Positions 15,739 to 23,828 of a stretch of DNA of 64,000 nt are shown one piece after another. The DNA lies in assembly GCF_000378485.1 (NCBI RefSeq), contig NZ_KB899968.1:397680-461679 (forward strand), in the 5' to 3' direction. Made by a program: the position numbers and the translations under genes. This DNA comes from Flavobacterium rivuli WB 3.3-2 = DSM 21788 (GTDB lineage Bacteria > Bacteroidota > Bacteroidia > Flavobacteriales > Flavobacteriaceae). Within the stretch, counting starts at the first letter, position 1, and every line of letters starts with the position of its first letter. The notes beneath the pieces were generated by a model. That model was given only the letters and a program-made list of their open reading frames with translations, ran no database searches and was not told where the DNA came from.

Positions 15739-16398
15739 TTGAAAAGAGAGATCATAACTACCAATGACGGTTCTGTTACCATATACCTGCCCGAAATGCA
15801 GGAAACCTATCATTCTAAATTTGGTGCTATACAAGAGGCTAACCATGTGTTTATACAAAATGGGCTGCACTTAAAACAAGGGCAGCCCATTTCCATTTTA
15901 GAGATTGGCTTTGGCACGGGCCTTAATGCATTCATCACATTTTTAGAGTCGGTTGCAACTAACCAGGTTATAAATTACACCGGGGTAGAGGCATACCCCG
16001 TAGCGCCGGAACATAGCGCACTACTTAATTATGTAGTCCAAATGGATGCTGCACAACATCTTGACACCTTTAACGAGATGCACAGCAGCCCGTGGGATAC
16101 TGAAATTGCCCTGAATGACAACTTTAAACTGACGAAGCGCAAACAGTTTTTTGAAGATATAAACGATGTAAATAAGTACGACCTTATTTATTTTGATGCT
16201 TTTGGCTATCCATCGCAGCCGCATTTGTGGAGCGAGGAAATATTTTTTAAAATGTATACAGCTCTAAAACCGGGAGGCATTTTAGTAACCTATGCGTGCC
16301 GATCAATTATTAAAAACAATATGAAGGCAGCGAGTTTTACAACAACTAAGCTGCCGGGTCCACCTGGTAAACGCGAAATGCTACGTGCAGTAAAATGA
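15739..16398 (+). CDS. mnmD: tRNA 5-methylaminomethyl-2-thiouridine methyltransferase-type protein (MnmD)
   Basis: A 219-residue SAM-dependent methyltransferase equivalent to the N-terminal half of E. coli MnmC. KREIITTNDGSVTIYLPEMQETYHSKFGAIQEANHVFI is the family's start, ISILEIGFGTGLNAF is the SAM motif, and DLIYFDAFGYPSQPHLWSEEIF is the acceptor-site segment. It would convert nm5s2U34 to mnm5s2U34 in tRNA. The FAD-dependent MnmC2 half is absent, as in stand-alone MnmD. The start is TTG at 15739; no ATG lies close, and the conserved N-terminus begins right at this codon. Confidence 0.9.
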   Translation: MKREIITTNDGSVTIYLPEMQETYHSKFGAIQEANHVFIQNGLHLKQGQPISILEIGFGTGLNAFITFLESVATNQVINYTGVEAYPVAPEHSALLNYVVQMDAAQHLDTFNEMHSSPWDTEIALNDNFKLTKRKQFFEDINDVNKYDLIYFDAFGYPSQPHLWSEEIFFKMYTALKPGGILVTYACRSIIKNNMKAASFTTTKLPGPPGKREMLRAVK

Positions 16399-16462
16399 TA
16401 AATTTTTGTTAAAAAATTATTATATCGTGAAAGTCGATATGCTAAAAGTATCTAAAAAAACG

Positions 16463-16491
16463 TTGTAGTTAAATATTTATCTATACATTTG
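16463..16491 (+). promoter_or_regulatory. Promoter of the 65-residue gene
   Basis: TTG at 16463-16465, 18-base spacer, TACATTTG at 16484-16491, both matching the Bacteroidota housekeeping consensus. Confidence 0.65.
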
Positions 16492-16535
16492 TTTGTAGAT
16501 TACAAATCACCTATAACTTAATTACTTAGAGAATT

Positions 16536-16733
16536 ATGCCCGCATCTATGTTTAGCTACACCAAAACCGTGCTGGAAAGTGTAAGTTTCGACCCAAAACT
16601 TTTTAGCAAGGAAGTAGAAAAAGCAATAAAAATGCTGCTGCCTTATGAGCTTGAACAATTAGTGAACTGGCTATATAGTTTTACTACCGCCAGGCCAGAG
16701 CTTAAGGGATGTCTTGCATACGTTGCAGAATAA
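16536..16733 (+). CDS. Small conserved protein of unknown function
   Basis: A 65-residue, mostly helical, cytosolic protein (FSYTKTVLESVSFDPKLF, KEVEKAIKMLLPYELEQL, NWLYSFTTARPELKGCLAY). It resembles a short uncharacterised protein I associate with many Flavobacteriaceae genomes. ATG at 16536 or 16548 could both serve. It has a good promoter and a strong terminator, so it is an independent unit with a real transcript. No catalytic or metal motif is visible. Confidence 0.75.
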   Translation: MPASMFSYTKTVLESVSFDPKLFSKEVEKAIKMLLPYELEQLVNWLYSFTTARPELKGCLAYVAE

Positions 16734-16767
16734 CAAATATTAAAAAGGCTTTGAGCCACTAATAACT

Positions 16768-16803
16768 AAAAAAGGTTGCCCTTGTATAAAGGCAACCTTT
16801 TTT
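16768..16803. terminator. Bidirectional terminator between convergent genes
   Basis: AAAAAAGGTTGCC (16768-16780) pairs with GGCAACCTTTTTT (16791-16803) around a 10-base loop. Serves the 65-residue gene on plus and the S41 peptidase gene on minus. Confidence 0.9.
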
Positions 16804-16823
16804 AGTTTATAAAAACTATAGTT

Positions 16824-18305
16824 TTATTGCAGGTCTTTAATAAGGCTGCCAGAACCTTCTGGTGTGTTTTCTATATACATTTCGTTACCAAAACGGCGTG
16901 TACTCCTTGGGTCTTTAAATTGCTTAAAATCTGTACTGTAATCAGGGGCAGCATATCGTCCGCCAGGAGCAATTATTGATAATGCTTTGGCAAGCAATGG
17001 CTCATTAGGATCGCCCAGCGTACCCAGTGTACGTACAGTTTCTTTAAGCTGGTTTAGTGTAGATGGCTCTATTCCATCGGTATAATCGCCAAAACCCTGT
17101 GCATTAACCGTTTTTATAACAATAGGCTGCATGGCATAGGTATGACTCCCATTACGGCCGCGCGATGAAAAATCGGGAGAATCGTATAACGTAACCGATC
17201 CTACGTTTTTACCCACTGTTTTATCGCCTATTTGTATAACCTCTATATAAGGTTTAAGGCAGTTAATAACAAGCTCGCTGGCAGATGCTGTTGCGGCAGA
17301 TGTTAATATATATACCTTTCTGAGACGTAAACTGTTTATAGCGGCCCCGTCTGACAATTGTGATGCAAATAAGTTTTGTATTGCCGCAGGGTTTTCGCGT
17401 TCATACTTTGCCTGTAATTTTGCATTCCACTGTTGTTTTGCAAAAAGGCGGTTGCCAAACTGCCCTGTAATCATACTGGCAAGATAAGTGGCTGTGCGTA
17501 CAGAGCCACCGCCGTTATACCTTAAGTCGAGTACAAAATCTGTTACATTAGCCGAATTCAGCTCACCAAAAGCAGCATTAAGCTGTGTATCATAATTACT
17601 GTAAAAACCGGTATACATAAGGTAGCCTACGGTGTGGCTGCCACGGGTAATGGTAGTAACTGTATTTACAGGATTTTCAGAAAACTCTGTCCTTGTAAGC
17701 GCAACAGATCTTCCGTTTGGCGCTATGCCTCCATCTACAGCGGTAGCAAGGTTAAGCGTATAGTTGTCGCTATTTAACAGCGACTGGTAATTGCTCGATG
17801 TAAGCGATACGCCATTTACAGCGTAAAAAAGGTCGCCACGCCTTATGTCTTTGCCGGAGGCATCACTATCAGGCATTATATATTTTACATACCCAAAAAT
17901 AGGTACATTAGAAAGTCCTTCATCTGACGCATTTACATAAGTAAGGCCAAATTCTACACCATTGCTTTTAGCCACGCCCTGCAGGGCGTTTTCTAAAACA
18001 TGAAAATCAGGAAATATTACACTAAAGCGGTCAATTTTATTACCTAAAACATCCTGCCTGTAAAGCAGGCTTTCAAACAACGATTCGGGACTGCTGTATG
18101 CCTGCAGGAAATTGTTAAGCTCTTCCTGGTTGCCAAAGCGCTCATCGGCAAGGTTAGGCACATCGGCCTGCCATAAATAATAGGCATTAAGGCCTTTCCA
18201 TATAAAATCGTTTACGGGAACAGCATTATCATCCTGGTCTTCGCATGACTGAAAGGTTACGGCAGCCATAGCAAGCGAAAACAGTAATACAGTTATTTTT
18301 TTCAT
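16824..18305 (-). CDS. S41-family C-terminal processing peptidase, lipoprotein
   Basis: A 493-residue lipoprotein with lipobox FQSC (Cys21). A helical N-terminal region (~25-100) precedes a PDZ domain (~115-220, with KDIRRGDLFYAVNGVSL) and the S41 catalytic domain (~225-440): FVLDLRYNGGGSV, the nucleophile Ser in TSAATASASELV and the base Lys in DKTVGKNVGS. It is the tail-specific protease type common in Bacteroidota, anchored in the periplasm or on the surface. Divergent from the ECF sigma operon; regulatory coupling is possible but not shown. Confidence 0.93.
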   Translation of the reverse strand: MKKITVLLFSLAMAAVTFQSCEDQDDNAVPVNDFIWKGLNAYYLWQADVPNLADERFGNQEELNNFLQAYSSPESLFESLLYRQDVLGNKIDRFSVIFPDFHVLENALQGVAKSNGVEFGLTYVNASDEGLSNVPIFGYVKYIMPDSDASGKDIRRGDLFYAVNGVSLTSSNYQSLLNSDNYTLNLATAVDGGIAPNGRSVALTRTEFSENPVNTVTTITRGSHTVGYLMYTGFYSNYDTQLNAAFGELNSANVTDFVLDLRYNGGGSVRTATYLASMITGQFGNRLFAKQQWNAKLQAKYERENPAAIQNLFASQLSDGAAINSLRLRKVYILTSAATASASELVINCLKPYIEVIQIGDKTVGKNVGSVTLYDSPDFSSRGRNGSHTYAMQPIVIKTVNAQGFGDYTDGIEPSTLNQLKETVRTLGTLGDPNEPLLAKALSIIAPGGRYAAPDYSTDFKQFKDPRSTRRFGNEMYIENTPEGSGSLIKDLQ

Positions 18306-18414
18306 TTAGCAGTTTTGTTTATAAAACGTAAATTTAATTATTTTTAATATCTGTGTAACAAAAATAATCACTATTCGTCTTCATATTATAAACCAATAAC
18401 AAACCAACCCAATA

Positions 18415-18930
18415 ATGAATCAGGCGGAGTTTATAAAAACCATCTCCCCGTTTAAAGACAAGGTGTTCCGGCTGGCCAGGAGGCTGCTCGTGAGCATTGA
18501 AGAAGCGGAAGACGCCACCCAGGAGGTGCTGGTAAAATTATGGAATAACAAAGAAAAACTGCAGGGCTACGGCAGTGTAGAGGCAATGGCCATGACAATG
18601 ACAAAAAATTATTGCCTGGACCGCCTTAAAAGTAAACAAGCCAGCGAGATGCGTATAGTGCACAGCAACTATACCGACAGGCAGGCAGGGCTGCAACAGC
18701 AAACGGAAGACCGTGACAGCTGGGAATGGGCCGAAAAGATAATGAAAAACCTGCCCGAACAGCAAAAGCTTATCATGCAGATGAGGGATATAGAACAATA
18801 TGAATTTGAGGAAATTGCCAAAATAATGGATATGAACGAGACTGCCGTACGGGTGGCACTATCCAGGGCAAGAAAAACAATGAGAGAAGAATTGACAAAA
18901 ACACACAGCTATGGAATTAAGAACAATTGA
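18415..18930 (+). CDS. ECF-type RNA polymerase sigma factor
   Basis: A 171-residue sigma-70 family protein. Region 2 (about 5-75) shows VFRLARRLLVSIEEAEDATQEVLVKLW and the DRLKSKQ end; region 4 (about 108-160) shows NLPEQQKLIMQMRDIEQYEFEEIAKIMDMNETAVRVALSRARKTM. It lacks sigma regions 1 and 3. Its 3' end overlaps the next gene by 20 bases, so the two are translationally coupled, and four DUF4252 genes follow on the same strand. They are the most likely regulon. Confidence 0.93.
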   Translation: MNQAEFIKTISPFKDKVFRLARRLLVSIEEAEDATQEVLVKLWNNKEKLQGYGSVEAMAMTMTKNYCLDRLKSKQASEMRIVHSNYTDRQAGLQQQTEDRDSWEWAEKIMKNLPEQQKLIMQMRDIEQYEFEEIAKIMDMNETAVRVALSRARKTMREELTKTHSYGIKNN

Positions 18931-19354
18931 ACAATTACTGGATAAATACTTTGACGCAGCAACCAGTACTGCCGAAGAAAATCAGCTTAAGGAGTATTTC
19001 TCTTCGCCGGGTGTGGCGCCGCACCTGCAGCAGTACAGGCCTATGTTTGGGTACTTTGCCCATGAGGCAGCGCATAAGTTTGATAAAACCGTACCATTAA
19101 AAACCAAAAGGCATTATGCCAAATGGATATCGGTGGCAGCAAGCCTTGTGCTCATGATGGGAATGCTTTTTTACTTTAACTACCAACCCGTTAGCCAGGA
19201 CAATGACCTGGGCACTTACAACGACCCTGAAGTTGCCTTTAGGGAAACGCAAAAAGCGCTTAACATGGTTTCTAAAAACGTAAACGTAGGGGTAAACAGC
19301 ATGAACTACATTGGAGAATACGAAAAATCAAGAAAAACAATTTTTAAAGAGTAA
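18911..19354 (+). CDS. Anti-sigma-factor-like membrane protein
   Basis: A 147-residue protein with a cytoplasmic N-terminal region (1-70: RTIEQLLDKYFDAATSTAEENQLKEYF), one membrane helix (~72-91) and a short periplasmic tail of ~55 residues. The size, single helix and the overlap with the ECF sigma gene are typical of anti-sigma factors. No zinc-binding ZAS motif (HxxxCxxC) is present, so it would be an unusual or divergent one. Inferred function: holds the sigma factor at the membrane. Confidence 0.7.
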   Translation: MELRTIEQLLDKYFDAATSTAEENQLKEYFSSPGVAPHLQQYRPMFGYFAHEAAHKFDKTVPLKTKRHYAKWISVAASLVLMMGMLFYFNYQPVSQDNDLGTYNDPEVAFRETQKALNMVSKNVNVGVNSMNYIGEYEKSRKTIFKE

Positions 19355-19382
19355 TAAATCACTCATCAATTAACAATTACTC

Positions 19383-19841
19383 ATGAAAAAAATCATCATC
19401 GTTCTATTACTTGCAGTATTACCTACTGTAGCATTTGCACAAAAAGCTTTCAGAAAGCTTAGGCATACTGATGGTATAGCCGCTATAAATGTAAGCAATG
19501 GCGGTTATAATGCACTTAACGATAAAGATAAGGTGGCTTTAGGTAGTGTAGCCCGAGATTATTTAAGTAGTGCAAGCCATCTTGATAATCTTAATGTCTT
19601 TATATCGTCAGAGAAAAAACATGCTCGAACTATAAAAAGGGCCATGCTGGATTATTTAGGCGAAAAGCAAATGGAAGAGCTAATAAATTTTGAACAGGAT
19701 GGGTCTGGTATAAGCATTTATATGAAAAAAGACACATCAGGTTCTGATATTACAGAGATGCTGCTGTTTGTAGAAAACAGACAAAAAAATGAATCGGTAC
19801 TTATATCTTTTACAGGTACCTTGGGTTTAAACAAAAAATAA
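19383..19841 (+). CDS. DUF4252 protein (copy 1)
   Basis: A 152-residue secreted protein with a Sec signal peptide (cleavage after FAQ, about residue 20). The remainder shares the DUF4252 pattern with the three following genes: SHLDNLNVFISSE, EKQMEELINFEQDG and a C-terminal ESVLISFTGTL. It is the most divergent of the three signal-peptide copies. Located 28 bases after the anti-sigma-like gene, so probably in the same operon. Function of the family is unknown. Confidence 0.82.
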   Translation: MKKIIIVLLLAVLPTVAFAQKAFRKLRHTDGIAAINVSNGGYNALNDKDKVALGSVARDYLSSASHLDNLNVFISSEKKHARTIKRAMLDYLGEKQMEELINFEQDGSGISIYMKKDTSGSDITEMLLFVENRQKNESVLISFTGTLGLNKK

Positions 19842-19875
19842 ATAAAAGTCATCATCAAATTTAAAATCAATAATC

Positions 19876-20337
19876 ATGAAAAAAATCATAATCACTTTAC
19901 TGTTAGCTGTTATGCCTGCAGTAACATTTGCCCAGAACGCTTTTACAAAATACGAAGGTAAAGAGGGTATAGACGTTGTAACCGTAAACAAAAAAATGTT
20001 CGAACTGCTGGGAGGCATAGAAACCAGCGGCGGTGGCGAAAAGGCAGATAAATACCTTAAACAGGTTAAAAACCTTGATAACCTTAAAATATTTACTACC
20101 ACACAGCTTAACTATATTGCTGATATGGAGACAACGGTAGCCAGCTATTTAAAACAAAATTCGCTTGAAGAGCTTATGACATTTAACGATGGCGGTGCTA
20201 AAACCAAACTTTACGTAAGATCTGGCAAAAAAGCATCTGAGCTTAAAGAATTCCTGCTATTTTCGCAGGGTGGTAAAAAAAATGAGGCTGTGCTCATGTC
20301 CTTTAGCGGCAACATAGACCTTAATGGCCTTAAGTAA
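19876..20337 (+). CDS. DUF4252 protein (copy 2)
   Basis: A 153-residue secreted protein with signal peptide ending TFAQ. It shares NAFTKYEGKEGIDVVTVNKKMFELLGG at its mature N-terminus with copy 3 (SAFTKFEDKTDITSVIVNKKMFQLMG), and LDNLKIFTTT, SLEELMTFN, AVLMSFSGNIDLN with the family. Copies 2 and 3 are clearly a recent tandem duplication. Likely periplasmic; role unknown. Confidence 0.88.
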   Translation: MKKIIITLLLAVMPAVTFAQNAFTKYEGKEGIDVVTVNKKMFELLGGIETSGGGEKADKYLKQVKNLDNLKIFTTTQLNYIADMETTVASYLKQNSLEELMTFNDGGAKTKLYVRSGKKASELKEFLLFSQGGKKNEAVLMSFSGNIDLNGLK

Positions 20338-20415
20338 TTAAATAACCAGCCGGTTGTTTATAAAAGGCAACCGGGGTTATTGCCCCAAAACAAAAACTAT
20401 TTTAAAATCTGTACA

Positions 20416-20943
20416 ATGAAAAAATTATTTGTAGCCTTTGTATTCCTTCTTATCCCAACTATATTCTATGCCCAGTCGGCATTTACAAAATTTGAGGATA
20501 AGACAGATATTACATCGGTAATTGTAAACAAAAAGATGTTCCAGCTTATGGGTGAAATGAAAATGGATCCTAAAGATAAAGAGGCTCAGCAGTACCTTAA
20601 TATGGTAAAAAAACTGGATAACCTTAAAGTGTTTACCACCACAAACACTAAAAATGCCAACGAAATGAAAGCTACCGTAGATAGCTACCTTAAGGCAAAC
20701 CCGCTTGAAGAGCTAATGCGTATTAATAAAGATGGGCAAAATATTAAGATCTTTATAAAAAGCGGTGCATCATCATCTCAGGTAAAAGAGTTGCTTATGT
20801 TTATGGATGGCAGTGGTAAGGCAAACACGGTATTAATGTCGCTTACCGGAAATTTTGACCTTAACGATATATCTGTACTTACCGATAAAATGAGCCTGCC
20901 CGGCGGCCCCGAACTTAAAAAAGCAGCTGCTAAAAAACAATAA
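20416..20943 (+). CDS. DUF4252 protein (copy 3)
   Basis: A 175-residue secreted protein. ATG 20416 begins a normal signal peptide (MKKLFVAFVFLLIPTIFYAQ); an in-frame ATG-less extension upstream has no signal character, so I use 20416. It has the family segments LDNLKVFTTT, PLEELMRINKDG, VKELLMFMDG and TVLMSLTGNFDLND, plus an extra C-terminal tail of ~20 residues ending in KKAAAKKQ. Four bases separate its stop from the next gene. Confidence 0.88.
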   Translation: MKKLFVAFVFLLIPTIFYAQSAFTKFEDKTDITSVIVNKKMFQLMGEMKMDPKDKEAQQYLNMVKKLDNLKVFTTTNTKNANEMKATVDSYLKANPLEELMRINKDGQNIKIFIKSGASSSQVKELLMFMDGSGKANTVLMSLTGNFDLNDISVLTDKMSLPGGPELKKAAAKKQ

Positions 20944-20947
20944 CATC

Positions 20948-21487
20948 ATGAAACGTACCATAGCCTTATTAGCCCTTACTGCCTTATTATTAACATCGTG
21001 CAACGGTAAGCCCACGCTGCAAAAGTATTTTGTAGATAAAGCCGAAGACAAAAACTTTTTAGCGGTAGATATTTCGCCAAGCTTTATTAAGACCGATAAA
21101 CTACAGCTTACACCAGAGGAGGAGACAGCATTAAAATCGCTTAAAAACGTTAACATTATAGCTTTTAAAGCCAATGATAAAAACGTGGGTGCTTATGAAA
21201 AGGAGCTTGAAGATGTGAAAAAGATTTTAAAAGACGATAGTTATGAGGAGCTTATTAAGTTTAACCGTGGTGCTACCGGTGCCTCTATAAACACTAAGGG
21301 CGAAGGCCAGGATATAGAAGAGTTGGTTTTGTTTGCCAATGATAAAACTAATGGCTTTGGTGTGGTGCGCGTTACCGGAGAGAATATGACTCCAAATAAT
21401 GTGATGACTATAGTGGGCCTGCTGCAAAAAGCCAACCTTGATATGGAGCAGCTTAAGCCACTAAAAGCAATGATAGAACGAAAATAG
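20948..21487 (+). CDS. DUF4252 lipoprotein (copy 4)
   Basis: A 179-residue lipoprotein with lipobox LTSC (Cys18), unlike copies 1-3, which have cleavable Sec signals. It keeps the shared core: SLKNVNIIAFKAN, SYEELIKFNRG, IEELVLFAND, VVRVTGENM. It may therefore be the membrane-anchored member of a group whose other members are soluble. Last gene of the sigma operon, followed by a terminator hairpin. Confidence 0.85.
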   Translation: MKRTIALLALTALLLTSCNGKPTLQKYFVDKAEDKNFLAVDISPSFIKTDKLQLTPEEETALKSLKNVNIIAFKANDKNVGAYEKELEDVKKILKDDSYEELIKFNRGATGASINTKGEGQDIEELVLFANDKTNGFGVVRVTGENMTPNNVMTIVGLLQKANLDMEQLKPLKAMIERK

Positions 21488-21504
21488 ATTTTTTAAAATA
21501 TAAT

Positions 21505-21539
21505 AAATCCCTTGTAATTAAAGTTGCAGGGGATTTTTT
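21505..21539 (+). terminator. Terminator of the sigma/DUF4252 operon
   Basis: AAATCCC pairs with GGGATTT around a ~18-base loop, followed by a T run to 21539. Confidence 0.7.
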
Positions 21540-21557
21540 GTTTGGGATAGAACGATT

Positions 21558-21796
21558 TTACTTCCAATCTCTAATTTCAATTTTCAAATCTTCGATAGTT
21601 TTAAATCTTCCATTCTTAAAATCATCTTCCGACTGATCAATACGCCTGTTTAATTCTTCAACTGTCATAGGTTTAAAATCAGGCTGAATTTTTTGGTTTC
21701 CTTTTTAAGTAATTTCTCAAGTTGGATAATTACCTCTTCGCTTTGAAGCTTAAGGAATGCCTGCACAAATTCTATTTTTCTTGATTGTAAATCCAT
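21558..21796 (-). pseudogene. Frameshifted orphan type II antitoxin gene
   Basis: From ATG at 21796 the frame reads MDLQSRKIEFVQAFLKL, then QSEEVIIQLEKLLKK and ETKK before derailing and stopping at 21665. In another frame the sequence continues QPDFKPMTVEELNRRID, QSEDDFKNGRFKTIEDL and KIEIRDWK to TAA at 21558. One missing A in the A6 run (ETKK) joins them into a 79-residue protein of the RelB/Phd-like type common in Bacteroidota, whose tail wraps a RelE/ParE toxin. No toxin gene follows. Either a decayed module or a sequencing indel. Confidence 0.68.
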
Positions 21797-21869
21797 GGTC
21801 ACTTCTTTTTTTCAAAAATACAAAATTAATTGAAAGTAATATATTTAGTTTTTTGACTACATGCAATCA

Positions 21870-22205
21870 TTACTCAAGCAGTTTTTCTATTTCAGTTTTT
21901 AATATAGGAATTTGTTTGACTACAATGCCCCAAATAGTTTCATCTGATACGGAATCATATCCATGAATAATCCTGTTTCTTACGTCTACAATTTTTCGGG
22001 AATTTGAAATATCTAATGTGTCTGATTGTTTAAGTATACGGCTCATAGCCTCGCCGATAATTTCAAGATTTCGCTCTACAGCCCGTTTTGTCCTGATGTC
22101 TCTTTTGTAATAATTAAAATCATGAGGAATATCTATAAAGAAGCTTTCAATTTCGAGAATTGAATTGTGGATATCAAAAAGCCAGGTTTTAACATCTTTA
22201 TCCAT
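21870..22205 (-). CDS. hepT: HepT-family toxin (DUF86, HEPN RNase-type)
   Basis: A 111-residue HEPN-domain protein. The conserved R-x4-H-x-Y motif is intact in DVRNRIIHGYDSV (about residues 76-88), and AVERNLEIIGEAMSRI is the usual preceding helix. In characterised pairs HepT is an RNase-like toxin that is AMPylated by MntA on the motif tyrosine. It overlaps the MntA gene by eight bases, the standard arrangement. Functional state looks intact. Confidence 0.92.
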   Translation of the reverse strand: MDKDVKTWLFDIHNSILEIESFFIDIPHDFNYYKRDIRTKRAVERNLEIIGEAMSRILKQSDTLDISNSRKIVDVRNRIIHGYDSVSDETIWGIVVKQIPILKTEIEKLLE

Positions 22206-22497
22206 AAATCAACTGACGTTCTTTTTCAAGGCTTTGCCTAAAGTATGGATTTTTTATAGCTGTTTCTTCAAGAAGGTCAACAGGGCGTTTAAGAATTTCC
22301 TGTAGGGAAAATTTAAGATCATAATAATTATCTCCGTATTCTAAAATTTCCTGTGGTTGAAAATCTACAACCAAATCTATATCACTATCATCATTAAATC
22401 TGTCTGTAAGCACAGATCCAAAAGCATATAAAGATTTAACTTTGTGACTTTTACAAAGTTTATTAATAGCATTTATATGATTTTGTATAAAATTCAT
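22198..22497 (-). CDS. mntA: MntA-type minimal nucleotidyltransferase antitoxin
   Basis: A 99-residue nucleotidyltransferase. The GSx10DxD signature is seen as FGSVLTDRFNDDSDIDLVVDF, with the catalytic Asp pair intact. MntA neutralises HepT by AMPylation. I choose ATG 22497 over the TTG at 22503, because a -7 element TATCTTTG occupies 22508-22501; the transcript would then be nearly leaderless. It lies downstream of the crt operon, but has its own promoter. Confidence 0.9.
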   Translation of the reverse strand: MNFIQNHINAINKLCKSHKVKSLYAFGSVLTDRFNDDSDIDLVVDFQPQEILEYGDNYYDLKFSLQEILKRPVDLLEETAIKNPYFRQSLEKERQLIYG

Positions 22498-22500
22498 ATT

Positions 22501-22508
22501 CAAAGATA
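22501..22508 (-). promoter_or_regulatory. -7 element of the mntA-hepT promoter
   Basis: CAAAGATA on plus reads TATCTTTG on minus, immediately before the preferred mntA start. Confidence 0.5.
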
Positions 22509-22533
22509 TAAAATCTATTGATAAATTAGCTTG

Positions 22534-22977
22534 CTACTTCTTAAAATACTTTAGCGGAAACATCAACATGCCAAAGCATTCGCCCTGGTCTTTACCTAAA
22601 TGCTTGTGGTGCATTTTGTGGGCACGGCGCACGGCCTTGCCATAGCGACTGGTGGCATTGCGAAATATTTTAAAACGCTGGTGTATAAAAATATCGTGTA
22701 CTAAAAAATAGGTAAGGCCGTAGGCAAAAATACCCAGCCCAATGGCAAGGCCTATTTTTAAAACATCATACTGCCATAGCAGGAAAAACCCAATGCTTAT
22801 AACAGCGTAGAATATAAAAAAAGTGTCATTACGTTCAAACCAGGAGTCGTGGTCTTTGCGATGATGGTCGGCATGCAGGCTCCATAAAAAGCCGTGCATA
22901 ACGTACTTGTGGGTAAACCAAGCCATGAATTCCATCATGAAAAAAGTGAGGAAAAAAACTAATATATAAAGCCACAT
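22534..22977 (-). CDS. crtZ: Beta-carotene hydroxylase
   Basis: A 147-residue membrane di-iron hydroxylase of the fatty-acid-hydroxylase superfamily. The His clusters are HKYVMH, HADHH, HDIFIH and HKMHHKH, the four that ligate the diiron site in CrtZ. Several hydrophobic helices separate them. It would hydroxylate beta-ionone rings, as in zeaxanthin synthesis. It is third in the operon after crtB with an 11-base gap. Lycopene cyclase (crtY) is not in the window and must be elsewhere if the product is zeaxanthin. Confidence 0.93.
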   Translation of the reverse strand: MWLYILVFFLTFFMMEFMAWFTHKYVMHGFLWSLHADHHRKDHDSWFERNDTFFIFYAVISIGFFLLWQYDVLKIGLAIGLGIFAYGLTYFLVHDIFIHQRFKIFRNATSRYGKAVRRAHKMHHKHLGKDQGECFGMLMFPLKYFKK

Positions 22978-22988
22978 AGCGGTAACTA

Positions 22989-23828
22989 TTAAATAAATTT
23001 AAAACGGTAATCAAGATAGCATTTAGCAAGCAATGTTAGCTTTTGGTAATCAGGCACCCGGATTCGGGTATTTTTAATTTCCAGTGGCGGTGTATTTTTA
23101 AGCTTGGTAAGTAACTTTTTGTAATATACATAAGCGGTATAAACACCAAATTTAGCTTCGGCAGGCAACTGCACAATACCTTTATAACCTTCGTGCAGGT
23201 CGGCTTCAATTTCTTCAACAATAGCCCTTTTGGTGGCATCGTTAATTTCGTCGAGGTTAAGGGTAGGGAAGTAGTTACGCTCCAGCCCTTCCATATCGGC
23301 CTTAAGGTCGCGCAAAAAATTTATCTTCTGAAACGCTGATCCCAATCTCATTGCCGGGCCTTTCAGCTTTTCAAAACGTTCAGCGTCATTAGCTACAAAT
23401 ACCTTTAGGCACATAAGCCCCACAACATCGGCACTGCCGTAAATGTACTCGTTATATTCGGCAAATGTTTTGTAATTTTTCTTAACCAGATCCTGCTTCA
23501 TACTCTTCATAAAAGCATCAACCATCTCCCGCGGAATATTATAGCGGATAGCGGTAAACTGAAATGCATTGAGAATAGGATTTAAGCTAATACCATTTCT
23601 CAATGCGTCATCAAGATCTGTTTCAAGAAGCGAAAACAACCACTCCTTATTGTAGTCATGAAAAGAATCTACAATTTCGTCGGCAAGTCGCACAAAGCCA
23701 TAAATATTGTAAATGTCCTGCCTTATTTTAGGCGATAGCATTTTTACCGCCGTAGAAAACGAGGTACTGTAGGCACGGGTTACATTCCGGCTGCAATCAA
23801 AAGATATAGTGTCAAAAATAGATTTCAT
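22989..23828 (-). CDS. crtB: Phytoene synthase
   Basis: A 279-residue trans-isoprenyl diphosphate synthase that joins two geranylgeranyl diphosphates to phytoene. Both Asp-rich motifs are intact: LADEIVDSFHD (about residues 49-59) and FLRDLKADMEGLERNYFP (about 169-186). YGSADVVGLMCLKVF and AFQKINFLRD are family hallmarks. Start overlaps the crtI stop by four bases, so expression is coupled. Confidence 0.96.
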   Translation of the reverse strand: MKSIFDTISFDCSRNVTRAYSTSFSTAVKMLSPKIRQDIYNIYGFVRLADEIVDSFHDYNKEWLFSLLETDLDDALRNGISLNPILNAFQFTAIRYNIPREMVDAFMKSMKQDLVKKNYKTFAEYNEYIYGSADVVGLMCLKVFVANDAERFEKLKGPAMRLGSAFQKINFLRDLKADMEGLERNYFPTLNLDEINDATKRAIVEEIEADLHEGYKGIVQLPAEAKFGVYTAYVYYKKLLTKLKNTPPLEIKNTRIRVPDYQKLTLLAKCYLDYRFKFI

